DNA of 41,892 bases from positions 1 to 41,892 of the forward strand of contig CADCBH010000030.1 in the NCBI GenBank assembly GCA_902799655.1. The letters run 5' to 3'. Every line of letters starts with the position of its first letter. The stretch's first letter is position 1. The notes beneath the pieces were generated by a model. That model was not told the origin of the DNA and searched no databases. It saw only the letters and a program-made list of their open reading frames with translations. This DNA is from an uncultured Bacteroidales bacterium. Lineage in GTDB: Bacteria; Bacteroidota; Bacteroidia; Bacteroidales; Bacteroidaceae. Below, piece after piece: positions 32,773 through 41,795 of the stretch. The position numbers were made by a program, and so were the translations under genes.

Positions 32773-32807
32773 CGAAAAAAAAAGCAAACGGCACTATTTT
32801 TCTGTAA

Positions 32808-34034
32808 CTATTTCGTATAGAAATCAATAAGTCGAGTCAGGGCCTGCTGACATACCGGACAGAAATCAGGATGTTCGTTGGTACGCATACGACAGTTTTC
32901 TTGGGCGCGCCATACACCTTTCGACAGATAGCCGCCACCTTCAATCACTGATGCTTTACCCTGATTGATGAGGTCCTGCCACTTGGGATTTTCGGGATGG
33001 GTGGTCAGATTGGGCTCCCAGGGTTCTGTGTCGCTGAAATACATGGGGTCATCGTCACCGTAGGGATACTCATCACCCAAGCCACCGAAGGAGTGGCCGA
33101 ACTCATGGACGACGACAGGACGAAACTGACTGCCACGCGTATAGGAGAGGTTGTAACTGTTGTAAATGCCGCCCCCGCCATAGTGTGCCGTATTGGCCAG
33201 CACGATGATGTGTTCGTAGGGTGCACCTGCCAGCAGGTCGTGCAACTGTTTTAGGTGCAAGGTGGTGAGGTAACGCTCCGAATAGAAGGTGTCGAAGTGA
33301 CTGTCCAGTGCGGTGTCGAGCCAGATGCCTTTGCCTGGCTGACTGACATCACTGTCTTTCGATGCTGACAGCAGAGCGACAATGTTGAAACGCTGTCGCA
33401 TCGACTTGAACGGCTCGTGGCTGAAGAGCGACTCGTTGGCTACACGACAGTCCTCGAGAAACTGGTTCATCTGCTCTTCTGTATAGCCTTCGGCCACGTA
33501 TGCGATATGGATGCAGTGCGTGGTATCAGCGGCTTGCTGCAGGGTGACATAGCTCGCTTTCGGGGTGAGCCGACGTATCAGGATGTCGCTGGGATCCACA
33601 TCGTGCTGCATGATGGCCATCGGCTGCTCGTGATAGTCGCGTAGCTCTACGCTGATGGTGACAGAATGCTTGGGATAGGGGATGAGAAACACGTTCTCGA
33701 ACGACTTAGCCGTCGTCTTGGCCTCGGCTGTCGACAACCACTCCTGAAAGAGTGTCGAGAAACTGTGACGGTAGATGACCTTGCCGCTCTCCTGGTCACT
33801 GACGGTGATGCTGCCATTACCTTTCAGCGGCACCTCGTCGAGTCGACTGCGCCGTCCGTACCAGCGTGGCGACATGGCGAGCTGGTCCACGTAGATATGC
33901 TGCTGGCGGTAGTCGCCGGCAAAGATGTAGTCGAGCCGTAGTGTCGAGTCGCTGAAATACTCCTCAAAGTTCTGTGCTGCCGCCAGACAAGGTGCGAGCA
34001 GCAGGAGCAGTAGTGACAGGATGTGTTTCTTCAT
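32808..34034 (-). CDS. Secreted M64-family metallopeptidase (IgA peptidase M64)
   Basis: A 408-residue secreted protease. The signal peptide is MKKHILSLLLLLLAPCLAAAQ. An N-terminal beta domain of about 130 residues precedes the peptidase domain. The zinc site HEFGHSFGGLGDEY (about 309-322) is intact. CRMRTNEHPDFCPVCQQAL near the end carries three cysteines. Family members include an IgA-cleaving enzyme, but the substrate here is unknown. Its start shares one base with the stop of the upstream HPPK-like gene (TGATG), so it is likely coupled. ATG 34034 is chosen because of the signal peptide; the longer frame runs into that gene. Confidence 0.92.
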   Translation of the reverse strand: MKKHILSLLLLLLAPCLAAAQNFEEYFSDSTLRLDYIFAGDYRQQHIYVDQLAMSPRWYGRRSRLDEVPLKGNGSITVSDQESGKVIYRHSFSTLFQEWLSTAEAKTTAKSFENVFLIPYPKHSVTISVELRDYHEQPMAIMQHDVDPSDILIRRLTPKASYVTLQQAADTTHCIHIAYVAEGYTEEQMNQFLEDCRVANESLFSHEPFKSMRQRFNIVALLSASKDSDVSQPGKGIWLDTALDSHFDTFYSERYLTTLHLKQLHDLLAGAPYEHIIVLANTAHYGGGGIYNSYNLSYTRGSQFRPVVVHEFGHSFGGLGDEYPYGDDDPMYFSDTEPWEPNLTTHPENPKWQDLINQGKASVIEGGGYLSKGVWRAQENCRMRTNEHPDFCPVCQQALTRLIDFYTK

Positions 34035-34390
34035 CAGATTTTCTCCAATAGTTCCTTGATGTACGGACGCTCCCAGTCGCTCTCGTGGTAGCGCTGGTCG
34101 TCGTACTTCAAGAGGTCGGCATCGATGGTACACTCACCAGGAATGCGCCCGTTGGCTTTCTCCATTTCCTTGAGGGTGTCTATCAGTGTCTCGGCATCCA
34201 ACTCTGTCTCACCGAATACCAGACAGTTCAGGAACTGGTCCTTGTCAGGCATCTCGTAGGCGTCTGTCCAGATGGTTGGTGAAAATTTGACCGATGGGCC
34301 AAGTAGATGGAACAGCTGCTGCTTGGCAGTGATGATGTGTTCCCTTGCGTTAACGTTTGATCCTAATGCTATAAGAATTTGATGTTTCAT
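34034..34390 (-). CDS. Shortened HPPK-like protein (FolK homologue)
   Basis: A 118-residue relative of hydroxymethylpterin pyrophosphokinase, which activates the pterin for folate synthesis. The N-terminal ALGSN motif, the DQFLN stretch and the magnesium-binding DAD (TIDADLL) are present. Compared with E. coli HPPK (159 residues) it lacks the catalytic loop 3 between NGR and TIDAD (the RWGPR-type segment), has Cys where the second catalytic Arg lies, and ends before the C-terminal PHxxxxxRxF part. It may be a natural short form or have lost activity. It overlaps fbp by ATGA. Confidence 0.72.
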   Translation of the reverse strand: MKHQILIALGSNVNAREHIITAKQQLFHLLGPSVKFSPTIWTDAYEMPDKDQFLNCLVFGETELDAETLIDTLKEMEKANGRIPGECTIDADLLKYDDQRYHESDWERPYIKELLEKI

Positions 34391-36366
34391 TTGTCTTCTT
34401 TGATAATACCGTGACGGTAGGCGTAGAGTAATTGTCTGAGATCGTGAATCTGTGCGCGCAGTTCGGCACCGCGGTCAGTGTCGGCCACGAGCATACGGTG
34501 GGCAGAGTGCTCCACGAGTTGGGTCGTTGACTTGATGTCCGTTCCTTTCTCAATGGCTTCCGATGCACTCGTAAATGGCTCATGCTGAACCAATTGGAAG
34601 CCTCGGCTGTGGTAAATAAGAGTGTATCCGGCGATACCCGTTGTCGAGTGGTAGGCTTGTGAGAAACCACCGTCGATGACCATCAGTTTGCCGTTGGCCT
34701 TGATGGGATTCTCGCCTCGTGAGGCGTGTACGGGTACGTGGCCGTTGATGATGTGGCGGTTCTCACCAGTGACCCCGAAGGCGTCGAGGATGCGGTCGCA
34801 TATCTCCTCTGAGTCGCGCAACTGGAAGTAGCAGCCTTTCTCCTCCTTGAAAGTGGCCTTATCGGTCAGGAAATAACGCTCGAAAGTGGCCATCTTCGAC
34901 TTGTCGAAGAGTGGGGAATCCTTGCCGCACCACAGGTAGAGGAAGTAGTCGCGTGCGAAGAGGCGCAGTTCCTTGTCGGTGTCGTTCTCGAAGGCTGCTC
35001 TCACCAGCATGCCGATGTTGTGCATCAGGTCCTTGCCGCTGTAGCGCTTGCCGTCGTAGAGCTCCACCTCCTTCAGTGTGCCGTCGGCGTTGAGCGGACA
35101 GGAGGCGTGGTACAGCAGGTTCTGGTTGCAGATAGTGTACATGCAGCCGTGCGAGAGCAACATCTTGACGTGCTTCTGCAACTTCTCGCTGGCGCGGAAC
35201 GAGTGGTGCAGGCGCTCCATCAGGTTGTACTCCTCGGGTGTCAGCTCGTTGGGATTGTTGGGGTCTATCGTGGGGAAGTTGTTTGAGCGCATCTCATACT
35301 CCTGACCGTCAACGATATAGACACCGCGTTTGTAGTCGATATGCTCCAGTACGCAACGGTCCTGCATATCCCATTCCGGACGGCGCTTGAAGATCAGTGC
35401 CTCCTTCTTGAATTGTATCACGGCAATGGCCTTGTGCATCTGTGCCGTCAGCTTGATATATTTCTCGGGCATGCTGTTGCCCTCCATCAGCTTGGGGATG
35501 AACTCCTCGCAGGGGTCGTCGCCGTAGAATTCCATTGCAAAGGTGGCCAGCGGTACGAGATTGATGCCATAGGCCTCTTCGATAGTTGTCAGATTGGCAT
35601 AGCGCAGACAGAGTCGCAGCACGTTGCAGATACAGGCGTTGTTGCCTGCTGCGGCACCCATCCACAGCATGTCGTGATTGCCCCACTGGATGTCCCACGA
35701 GTGGTACTGCTTCAGTGTGTCGAGGATGATGTGTGCGCCAGGACCGCGGTCGTAGATATCGCCCAGGATATGCAGCTGGTCGATAGAGAGCCGCTGGATG
35801 ACATTACACAGGGCGATGATGAAGTCGTCGGCACGACCTGTAGAGATGATGGTATCGACGATGACGCTGACGTAGGCGGCCTTGTCGCTATCATCGGTGC
35901 GCTCGTGGAGCAGTTCCTCGATGATGTAGGCAAAGTCCTCGGGCAGCGACTTGCGCACCTTCGAACGGGTGTATTTCGACGAGACATCGCGGCATACGCT
36001 GACCAGTCGGTGTATGGTGATATGATACCAGTCGTCCAGGTCTTCCGACTCGGCAGCCTTGATGAGTTCCAGCTTCTCCTCGGGATAGTAGATGAGCGTG
36101 CAGAGCTCGCGGCGCTCCTTGTCACGAATGTCACCGGCAAAGAGTTCGCTGACCTTGCGGCGTATGTTTCCCGAAGCGTTTTTCAATACATGCTTGAAGG
36201 CGGCACTCTCACCGTGCAGGTCGGCCAGGAAGTGCTCGGTACCTTTAGGCAGGTTGAGGATAGCCTCCAGATTGATAATCTCTGTGGCTGCAGCAGCTAC
36301 TGTCGGAAACGAGGTGGACAGCAGGCTCAGGTAGTGCATGTCGCGCTCTGTGAATGTTTCTTTCAT
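34387..36366 (-). CDS. fbp: Fructose-1,6-bisphosphatase, class III
   Basis: A 659-residue gluconeogenic phosphatase of the class III type found in Firmicutes and Bacteroidota, a calcineurin-like metallophosphatase. Metal-site segments are ADLHGE (48-53), GDIYDRGPG (about 202-210) and GNHD (about 229-232), with INGHVPV and KLMVIDGGFS further on. The length is typical. Its stop overlaps the start of the HPPK-like gene. GC content here looks higher than in the first 30 kb, and long antisense frames result. Confidence 0.95.
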   Translation of the reverse strand: MKETFTERDMHYLSLLSTSFPTVAAAATEIINLEAILNLPKGTEHFLADLHGESAAFKHVLKNASGNIRRKVSELFAGDIRDKERRELCTLIYYPEEKLELIKAAESEDLDDWYHITIHRLVSVCRDVSSKYTRSKVRKSLPEDFAYIIEELLHERTDDSDKAAYVSVIVDTIISTGRADDFIIALCNVIQRLSIDQLHILGDIYDRGPGAHIILDTLKQYHSWDIQWGNHDMLWMGAAAGNNACICNVLRLCLRYANLTTIEEAYGINLVPLATFAMEFYGDDPCEEFIPKLMEGNSMPEKYIKLTAQMHKAIAVIQFKKEALIFKRRPEWDMQDRCVLEHIDYKRGVYIVDGQEYEMRSNNFPTIDPNNPNELTPEEYNLMERLHHSFRASEKLQKHVKMLLSHGCMYTICNQNLLYHASCPLNADGTLKEVELYDGKRYSGKDLMHNIGMLVRAAFENDTDKELRLFARDYFLYLWCGKDSPLFDKSKMATFERYFLTDKATFKEEKGCYFQLRDSEEICDRILDAFGVTGENRHIINGHVPVHASRGENPIKANGKLMVIDGGFSQAYHSTTGIAGYTLIYHSRGFQLVQHEPFTSASEAIEKGTDIKSTTQLVEHSAHRMLVADTDRGAELRAQIHDLRQLLYAYRHGIIKEDK

Positions 36367-36385
36367 AGTGTTATCATTTAGGTCA

Positions 36386-37483
36386 TTATATTCTCAAGTG
36401 ATGGTCTATCTGGCGTCGCATGAGGCGCGTCAGTCGGTCGTTGACGGGAGGCATGGGCATCAGTCCCTCGTCGAGACCAGTCAGGTCGTTCATCAACTGC
36501 ATCAGACGGCCTGCAAACGTCCTCAGATGTCGCTCCTCCAGTGCGTTGCAGAGCTGGTCTTCGGCACAGTCGTGGTTGCGCAGTTCCTTGTCGAGTTCCA
36601 CGAGGTGGGCGAGTGTCAGCCGCTTGTGCAGCACCTGTCGGCGCAGATGACGGAAGGTGGCCAACAGTCGGTCGTTCTCTGTAGCAAACTGCATACCGAT
36701 GGCTTTTTCGATGGTCTGCGAGGGCTCATAGCCGTCGGGCATGAAGCAGGGCATTGTCTGGATGTCGAAGTCGGGCGTATCCATCCGTAGGATGCGCAGT
36801 CCGCGCTTCACAACTTCAGCCACCTGCTCGTGGTGGACATGACAGTAGAGCATGCGCCACTGGGCGTGGTCGGTGATGCGTACACACGACTCGTCGAGCC
36901 ATCGCTCATCGCCAGTGATGCCCACCTTCAGCAGTTGCCGCAACGTGATCTTCGTGTCGTCGGTCATCAGTTCCAGCGTGTTGCTGTCCATGATTTTCCG
37001 ATAGACCTGGCAGACCTGCTTGGCCATTTCCTGTGGCGTGATGGTCTGGGTGATGAGACTGTTGCGGATGATGACCGTGCGGCTGTTCCATCCCAGTTTC
37101 TGCATGCACTCTTCCTCCATCTTGCCCTGTATGATGACGGCATAGGCCTGCTGGATCATGCGCTTCACGTAGAGAAGGCGCTTGGGCAGCTTCTCCTTCC
37201 AGTATCTCTGCTCGATGACCCAGGGCTCCAGCTGTCCGTGAGGGGTTACCACCAGTCGGCAGCCTCGGCGCAGGGCCTGGCGTACCACGCGGTAGGCAGC
37301 ATAGTTCCAACACCCATGAAGATGCAACAGGTCGTAATGCTTGGCACCCAACTGTCTGATGGCATCGGACAGACTATTCGAGATGGTGCATTCGGCATCC
37401 GTACCCATTGCGTCACACAATGTCTGTACGTACTTCGCCGTTAGTTCTGGCTCTTGTAGGGCAACATAGTGAAGTATCTTCAT
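36386..37483 (-). CDS. GT-B glycosyltransferase-like N-terminal half with unknown C-terminal domain
   Basis: A 365-residue protein. Residues 1-155 resemble the acceptor half of GT4 transferases: LLHLHGCWNYAAYRVV, VVTPHGQLEPWVIEQRYWK and TVIIRNSLITQTI. The expected donor-binding half, with a GGRL/E-x7-E motif, is missing. Instead, residues 160-365 are helical and charged, with no motif I recognise. It lies between the FGGY kinase (18-base gap) and fbp (19-base gap), which suggests a shared transcript. I cannot assign a function. Confidence 0.75.
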   Translation of the reverse strand: MKILHYVALQEPELTAKYVQTLCDAMGTDAECTISNSLSDAIRQLGAKHYDLLHLHGCWNYAAYRVVRQALRRGCRLVVTPHGQLEPWVIEQRYWKEKLPKRLLYVKRMIQQAYAVIIQGKMEEECMQKLGWNSRTVIIRNSLITQTITPQEMAKQVCQVYRKIMDSNTLELMTDDTKITLRQLLKVGITGDERWLDESCVRITDHAQWRMLYCHVHHEQVAEVVKRGLRILRMDTPDFDIQTMPCFMPDGYEPSQTIEKAIGMQFATENDRLLATFRHLRRQVLHKRLTLAHLVELDKELRNHDCAEDQLCNALEERHLRTFAGRLMQLMNDLTGLDEGLMPMPPVNDRLTRLMRRQIDHHLRI

Positions 37484-37501
37484 CGATGTGCTGTTGCGCG
37501 C

Positions 37502-39091
37502 TTACTTCTTCGATGCTACGGCAGCCTGCTCGATGGGCAGTGCGGCCTTGTAGTTCTCGATATAGCGGTTGAAGCCTTCTACATCCTCGGCGGTGGGAGC
37601 TACAGAGACACCGGTGTTGCCTCCGAAGACCACCTGCTCCAGATAGTCGGCCAGATTCTTTCCATTCTTGTTAATCAGATAGCCTGCCAGCAGGGCGATA
37701 CCCCATGCGCCACCTTCGCCAGCGGTCTCCATCACGCTGATAGGACTGTTGAGGGCTGCTGCCAGCATGCGCTGACCGACGCCCTTGGTCTTGAAGTAAC
37801 CACCGTGACCAGTGATGCGGTCCACCTTGATCTTCTCTTCCTTCAGCAGGATGTCGTTACCGATCTTCAGCACACCGATAGCACCATACAGGTGGGCACG
37901 CATGAAGTTGGCGAGATTGAACTTGTCGTTGGCAGAGCGCACGAAGAGGGGACGACCGTCGGCCAGTCCCGTCACAGGCTCACCCGATACGTAGTTGTAG
38001 GCCATCAGACCACCGCAGTCAGCGTCGCCTTCGAGGGCCTGGTTGAACAGCTTGCCGTAGAGCTCGTTCATATCGACGGGCACACCGAGCAGTTGCTGGT
38101 ATTCTTTGAACAGACCCACCCATGCGTTGATGTCCGATGTACAGTTGTTGCAGTGTACCATTGCTACCAGACTGCCGTCGGGTGTGGTCACCATGTCAAT
38201 CATCTCGTAGGGCTTGCTCAGTGGCTTCTCCAGCACAATCATCGAGAAGCTGGACGTACCGGCTGATACATTACCCGTACGCTGCTTCACGGCGTTGGTG
38301 GCTACCATACCCGTGCCAGCGTCGCCCTCAGGAGGACATACGGGGATGCCTGCCTTCAGGTGGCCGCTCACGTCGAGTTTCTTGGCACCCTCGGGAGTCA
38401 GGAAACCGGCATTTGCACCAGCATCCAGGCTCTTGGGCAGGATGTCGAGCAGTCTGTAGGGCAGACCCTTGGCGGCAAGTATCTTGTCGAACTTCTCAAC
38501 CATCGTGGCGTCGTAGCTCTTGGTAGCGGGATCAACGGGAATCATACCCGAGGCATCGCCTACGCCCAGCACGAATTCACCAGTCACCTGCCAGTGTACG
38601 TAGCCTGCCAGCGTGGTCAGATACTTGATATCGGTGACGTGCTCCTCGTTGTCGAGGATGGCCTGGTAGAGGTGAGAAATCGACCAGCGCAGGGGGATAT
38701 TATAGTTGAACAGCTCCGACAGCTCGGCAGCGGCCTTACCCGTATTGGTGTTACGCCAAGTGCGGAAGGGCACCAGAATCTGCTGCTGCTCGTCGAAAGC
38801 CATATAGCCGTGCATCATGGCCGAGAAGCCGATAGCCGCCAGCGACTCTATTTCGCAGTCGTACTGCTTCTGAACATCCTTGCGCAGGTCGGCATAGCAG
38901 TCCTGCAGACCGTACCATACAGCTTCGGTAGAGTAGGTCCACAAGCCGTCAACGAGTTGGTTTTCCCACTCGTGTGAGCCTTGTGCGATGGGTTTGTTGT
39001 CCTGGTCGATGAGAACGGCCTTGATACGTGTGGAACCGAATTCGATTCCCAGAATGGCTTTTCCAGCCTCGATGGTTTGTTTCGCAGTCAT
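37502..39091 (-). CDS. FGGY-family carbohydrate kinase (ribulokinase/xylulokinase-like)
   Basis: A 529-residue sugar kinase. The N-terminal phosphate-binding part is [39 protein letters not shown] and the catalytic Asp in [13 protein letters not shown] follow. [22 protein letters not shown] is the adenosine-binding region. Overall it resembles the Bacteroidota L-ribulokinase group, but no arabinose or xylose genes lie nearby, so the substrate is left open. It has its own well-formed promoter and probably heads a five-gene transcript. Confidence 0.9.
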   Translation of the reverse strand: MTAKQTIEAGKAILGIEFGSTRIKAVLIDQDNKPIAQGSHEWENQLVDGLWTYSTEAVWYGLQDCYADLRKDVQKQYDCEIESLAAIGFSAMMHGYMAFDEQQQILVPFRTWRNTNTGKAAAELSELFNYNIPLRWSISHLYQAILDNEEHVTDIKYLTTLAGYVHWQVTGEFVLGVGDASGMIPVDPATKSYDATMVEKFDKILAAKGLPYRLLDILPKSLDAGANAGFLTPEGAKKLDVSGHLKAGIPVCPPEGDAGTGMVATNAVKQRTGNVSAGTSSFSMIVLEKPLSKPYEMIDMVTTPDGSLVAMVHCNNCTSDINAWVGLFKEYQQLLGVPVDMNELYGKLFNQALEGDADCGGLMAYNYVSGEPVTGLADGRPLFVRSANDKFNLANFMRAHLYGAIGVLKIGNDILLKEEKIKVDRITGHGGYFKTKGVGQRMLAAALNSPISVMETAGEGGAWGIALLAGYLINKNGKNLADYLEQVVFGGNTGVSVAPTAEDVEGFNRYIENYKAALPIEQAAVASKK

Positions 39092-39122
39092 TGTTTCTAT
39101 TTATTAAGTGTTATTTTGAATG

Positions 39123-39154
39123 CAAAGATAGCGATTATTCCATAAATAGCCAAA
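39123..39154 (-). promoter_or_regulatory. Promoter of the FGGY kinase operon
   Basis: TTTG (39154-39151), a 20-bp spacer and TATCTTTG (39130-39123), followed by CATT. It is an exact match to the Bacteroidota consensus, with a leader of about 27 nt. Confidence 0.8.
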
Positions 39155-39168
39155 TATATGTGGAAAAT

Positions 39169-39200
39169 TTTGTGTGTTTCGAAAAAGTTAAGTATATTTG
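39169..39200 (+). promoter_or_regulatory. Promoter of the small ORF and lipoprotein locus
   Basis: TTTG (39169-39172), a 20-bp spacer and TATATTTG (39193-39200), an exact match on the plus strand. It starts 15 bp from the kinase promoter and points the other way, towards the decayed locus. Confidence 0.75.
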
Positions 39201-39229
39201 TGGCATGATTCCAAAATATCATGGGAACA

Positions 39230-39337
39230 ATGAAACGAAAAGCATACGAGAAACCGACGATTCAAATCGTCAAGATTAAGCAGATGCAGCACTTGCTGTA
39301 GGCTAGTATACCAGACTACGAACCCGAAGAGTGGTGA
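39230..39337 (+). pseudogene. Tiny conserved-type ORF interrupted by an amber codon
   Basis: The ATG opens a 23-residue frame MKRKAYEKPTIQIVKIKQMQ plus HLL, ended by TAG at 39299. The same frame continues ASIPDYEPEEW to TGA at 39335. Small Bacteroidales proteins of unknown function commonly begin MK(K/R)xYxKP and end in an acidic, Trp-tipped tail, so the two parts read as one protein of about 35 residues. An in-frame ATG also lies at 39221. It may be a nonsense-mutated gene, or the short product may be real. Confidence 0.6.
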
Positions 39338-39370
39338 CCTGAAGTTATGAACCTACAAAAACAGAAGACA

Positions 39371-40821
39371 ATGAAGTTCAATTCTATCTATAGTCTGGCT
39401 GCTCATTCATAACTGCAGCCTTGGTACTGGGCAGCCTTTCAGCCTGCTCTAACGAGAATCTCGTGACCGATACGCAAAACACCACTCAGGCAAAGACCTA
39501 TACCGTCAGCATTCCCGCTACGATGGGCAGCGATACCCGCGCCGTGACGTTCGACAACAGCACGACGCCACCTACTGCCGTCAGCTCGTTCACGACTACT
39601 GACAAGATCTACGTCTATAACCAGACGAAGGAGCAGATGCTTACGGGCTACCTCACGCCCACAGCCGCCGGCAAGACTTGCATCCTCACTGGCTCGATCA
39701 CTGGCACCATTGCTGCTGGCGACCAACTTGTGCTGCTCTACAATCTGACCTATTACAGCAGCGACAAGAGCGAATGCTTCTTCTACTACGATGAGCAGAA
39801 CGGTACGCAGGCGGGTGTTGTCGATGGTGCCAAAGCTATGGTGATAGCCAGCGTTGACGGCAACGACCTGTCCTCTGCTACCGCCTCGTTCCAGAACGTG
39901 CAGTCGATGTTCCGCTTTCAGTTCAAGAGTGGCGAAAACGCCGTCAGCGTGAAGTCGGTCGAGATAACCCCTTATAATAATGGCATTGCCCTGTGTTACT
40001 TCCCATTAAAGGCTAGCGAACAATACGCAGACTTATACGGATTGTTCGGACTGTACGTCAAGCCGACCAGCCCCACCAGTGGCCCTATCTACGCGGCGCC
40101 ATGCATCAACGAGAGTGTGGGGGTGGGGGCCACACTGACCTTTGAGGTGGTTGATGCCGACAACAAATACTACACCACGACCAAGAATGTCCCCGCTGGT
40201 GGATTCGTGAACGGTAAGTACTACTATAACGCCGCGCCCATCGACCTCGGCGCCTATGTGCTTCAGCTCGTTAAGCCCACGCTTAGCCGTAGCGACGGCG
40301 GTGATGCCAGCAAGTTGGCTGAAGCTTGGTCTGGTCGATGCTTTATGATATACAGTCCCTCGAAATCCGGTGCCGGAGCCACGGGTATCACCATGAACAT
40401 GAGCGGCACCTGCACTGGATACTAGTACAGATTGAAGGGTGATTCCGGCAACACCATCAACATGAGCAACCTCACGGCCACATACGATGAGACCACTTAT
40501 TTTGTTGATTCGTACAATAGCCTCACTATCAATATATCGGGCGCCAACATCATCCGTTGTCCTAATTATGACGATTGCATCTTTTCAGACGGTGACCTGA
40601 AACTGAGCGGCAACGGCATGCTCACCGTCACCGCCAAAGACAACGACGACTGTGGACTCTATGCCAATAACTACAAGACGAGCGTCTCGACTGACCCCAG
40701 CAACCTCGCTGCCCTAGGCTACACCGTCACCCGTAGTGCTTGCGTTGATGGACCAGATAGCAACGGCGATGAAATCCCCGACTATTACACTTGGACGTAC
40801 ACCGTGACACCGAATCCATAA
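39371..40821 (+). pseudogene. Decayed fimbrillin-like surface lipoprotein
   Basis: ATG 39371 starts a lipoprotein signal (MKFNSIYSLAA) that meets TAA at 39410. One missing base near 39405 would join it to FITAALVLGSLSAC (lipobox LSAC), which continues in the frame open from 39421. That frame runs to TAG at 40423 and then, in the same frame, on to a TAA at 40819. Repaired, the protein would be 483 residues. The N-terminal part (SDTRAVTFDNST, FTTTDKIYVYN, GDQLVLLYN) looks like a fimbrillin-like beta-sandwich. The last 130 residues (ISGANIIRCPNYDDCIF, LKLSGNGMLTVTAKDN) look like a beta-helical or carbohydrate-binding repeat. It may be a decayed gene or an assembly error. Confidence 0.72.
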
Positions 40822-40861
40822 AAAAAGTGGGTCCGGTTCTGATTTTTTTCCATTTATTTTC

Positions 40862-40869
40862 TAACTTTG
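40862..40869 (+). promoter_or_regulatory. -7 box of the P-loop lipoprotein gene
   Basis: TAACTTTG followed by CAAC. A near-match TCTG (40838-40841) lies 20 bp upstream. The ATG is 25 bp downstream, so the gene has its own promoter independent of the decayed locus. Confidence 0.6.
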
Positions 40870-40893
40870 CAACAGAAATCAATAACTATAACA

Positions 40894-41769
40894 ATGAAAA
40901 CACTGAAAACATTCCAATTGTGGATGATGGCACTCATCTTGGCCATCAGCACTTCTCCTGCACTGACATCATGTAGTAAGAATGACCCCGAGATTCCTTA
41001 CATTGAGCCGCAACCTATTATCCTCAAGGGCGAGGCTGCCGTGAAGTGGACAAGGGAGCATCTGGACTCGCTGGCGGACGTATATATGGCCAGCTGTGGC
41101 AATCTGCTGGATCCCGATATGACGAGAGACCTGCTGAGTTGCATCGGCTATACACGCCTGAACGTGTTTGACTACAGGGAGGCCGGCTGGCTGATAGACA
41201 GCGTCGCGCTAGTCCGTCTGATGGATCGTGCCGCTGAGCAGAATAATAAGACGATTCTCTTCACGATGGGCATGTACGGCTGCGGCAAGACGACGAGTAT
41301 CAACAACAATCCCCAACTGAAGGAGTTGGTCGAAAAGTCAGGTGTGGTCTCTGAAGGTGCTTACAACAACCTGACATACTTCGATGGAGTAGTAGCTGAT
41401 ATGGATAAGAAGGGATTTGAATCGTCTCTGATTTTTGTCTATAACGATGCCGAGACGGGCTATACCAACTGTATGGATCGACTGATCAGTTCGAACCGTG
41501 CTGTGACCTGTGAGGCCTATATCTCGGTATTTCCTCAGTTCCAGGGCAGGGTAGACTCCATCGAAAAGTATCATCCCGATATGCCGTTCTACTGTATTGA
41601 CAACAGCTACAACAACGGTGGCAAGTGGGTAACCAACGAAGTAGCCAAGCAGTGGGACTATACGATGACTGAAGATCTGAAGAAAAAGATCTACGCCATC
41701 AAACAGTCATATATCGATTCGGGCAAACTGACTCAAGAGCAGATTGACGCTCTGAAATCGATAAAATAA
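40894..41769 (+). CDS. Lipoprotein with zeta-toxin-like P-loop kinase domain
   Basis: A 291-residue protein with a signal peptide and lipobox LTSC (Cys27), so it is predicted to be exported and lipid-anchored. Residues 45-115 are helical. Residues 120-245 form a P-loop domain: Walker A GMYGCGKTT (126-134), then GFESSLIFVYNDAETGY, MDRLISSNRAV (R196, R202) and FYCIDNSYNNGG (about 232-243). That order resembles zeta toxins and related small-molecule kinases (toxin kinases that phosphorylate UDP-N-acetylglucosamine). No partner antitoxin is visible. The similarity is from motif order and would need a profile search. An exported ATP-binding domain is unusual. Confidence 0.72.
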   Translation: MKTLKTFQLWMMALILAISTSPALTSCSKNDPEIPYIEPQPIILKGEAAVKWTREHLDSLADVYMASCGNLLDPDMTRDLLSCIGYTRLNVFDYREAGWLIDSVALVRLMDRAAEQNNKTILFTMGMYGCGKTTSINNNPQLKELVEKSGVVSEGAYNNLTYFDGVVADMDKKGFESSLIFVYNDAETGYTNCMDRLISSNRAVTCEAYISVFPQFQGRVDSIEKYHPDMPFYCIDNSYNNGGKWVTNEVAKQWDYTMTEDLKKKIYAIKQSYIDSGKLTQEQIDALKSIK

Positions 41770-41795
41770 TAGAAAATGTGTCATGTGTCAGGAAC

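Noticed and set aside
35341-36381. A 346-residue open frame antisense to fbp
   Set aside because: fbp is a clear full-length enzyme. The antisense frame has no recognisable domain and follows from codon bias in a GC-richer gene.
37469-38266. A 265-residue open frame antisense to the FGGY kinase
   Set aside because: Same reasoning: the kinase motifs are on the minus strand and the plus frame has no signal, promoter or domain.
39299-40425. Recoding of TAG as a sense codon in the accessory locus
   Set aside because: Both interrupted frames use TAG, which was tempting. But mtgA and the M64 gene in the same window end in TAG, and the lipoprotein also needs a frameshift repair, so decay or error is simpler.
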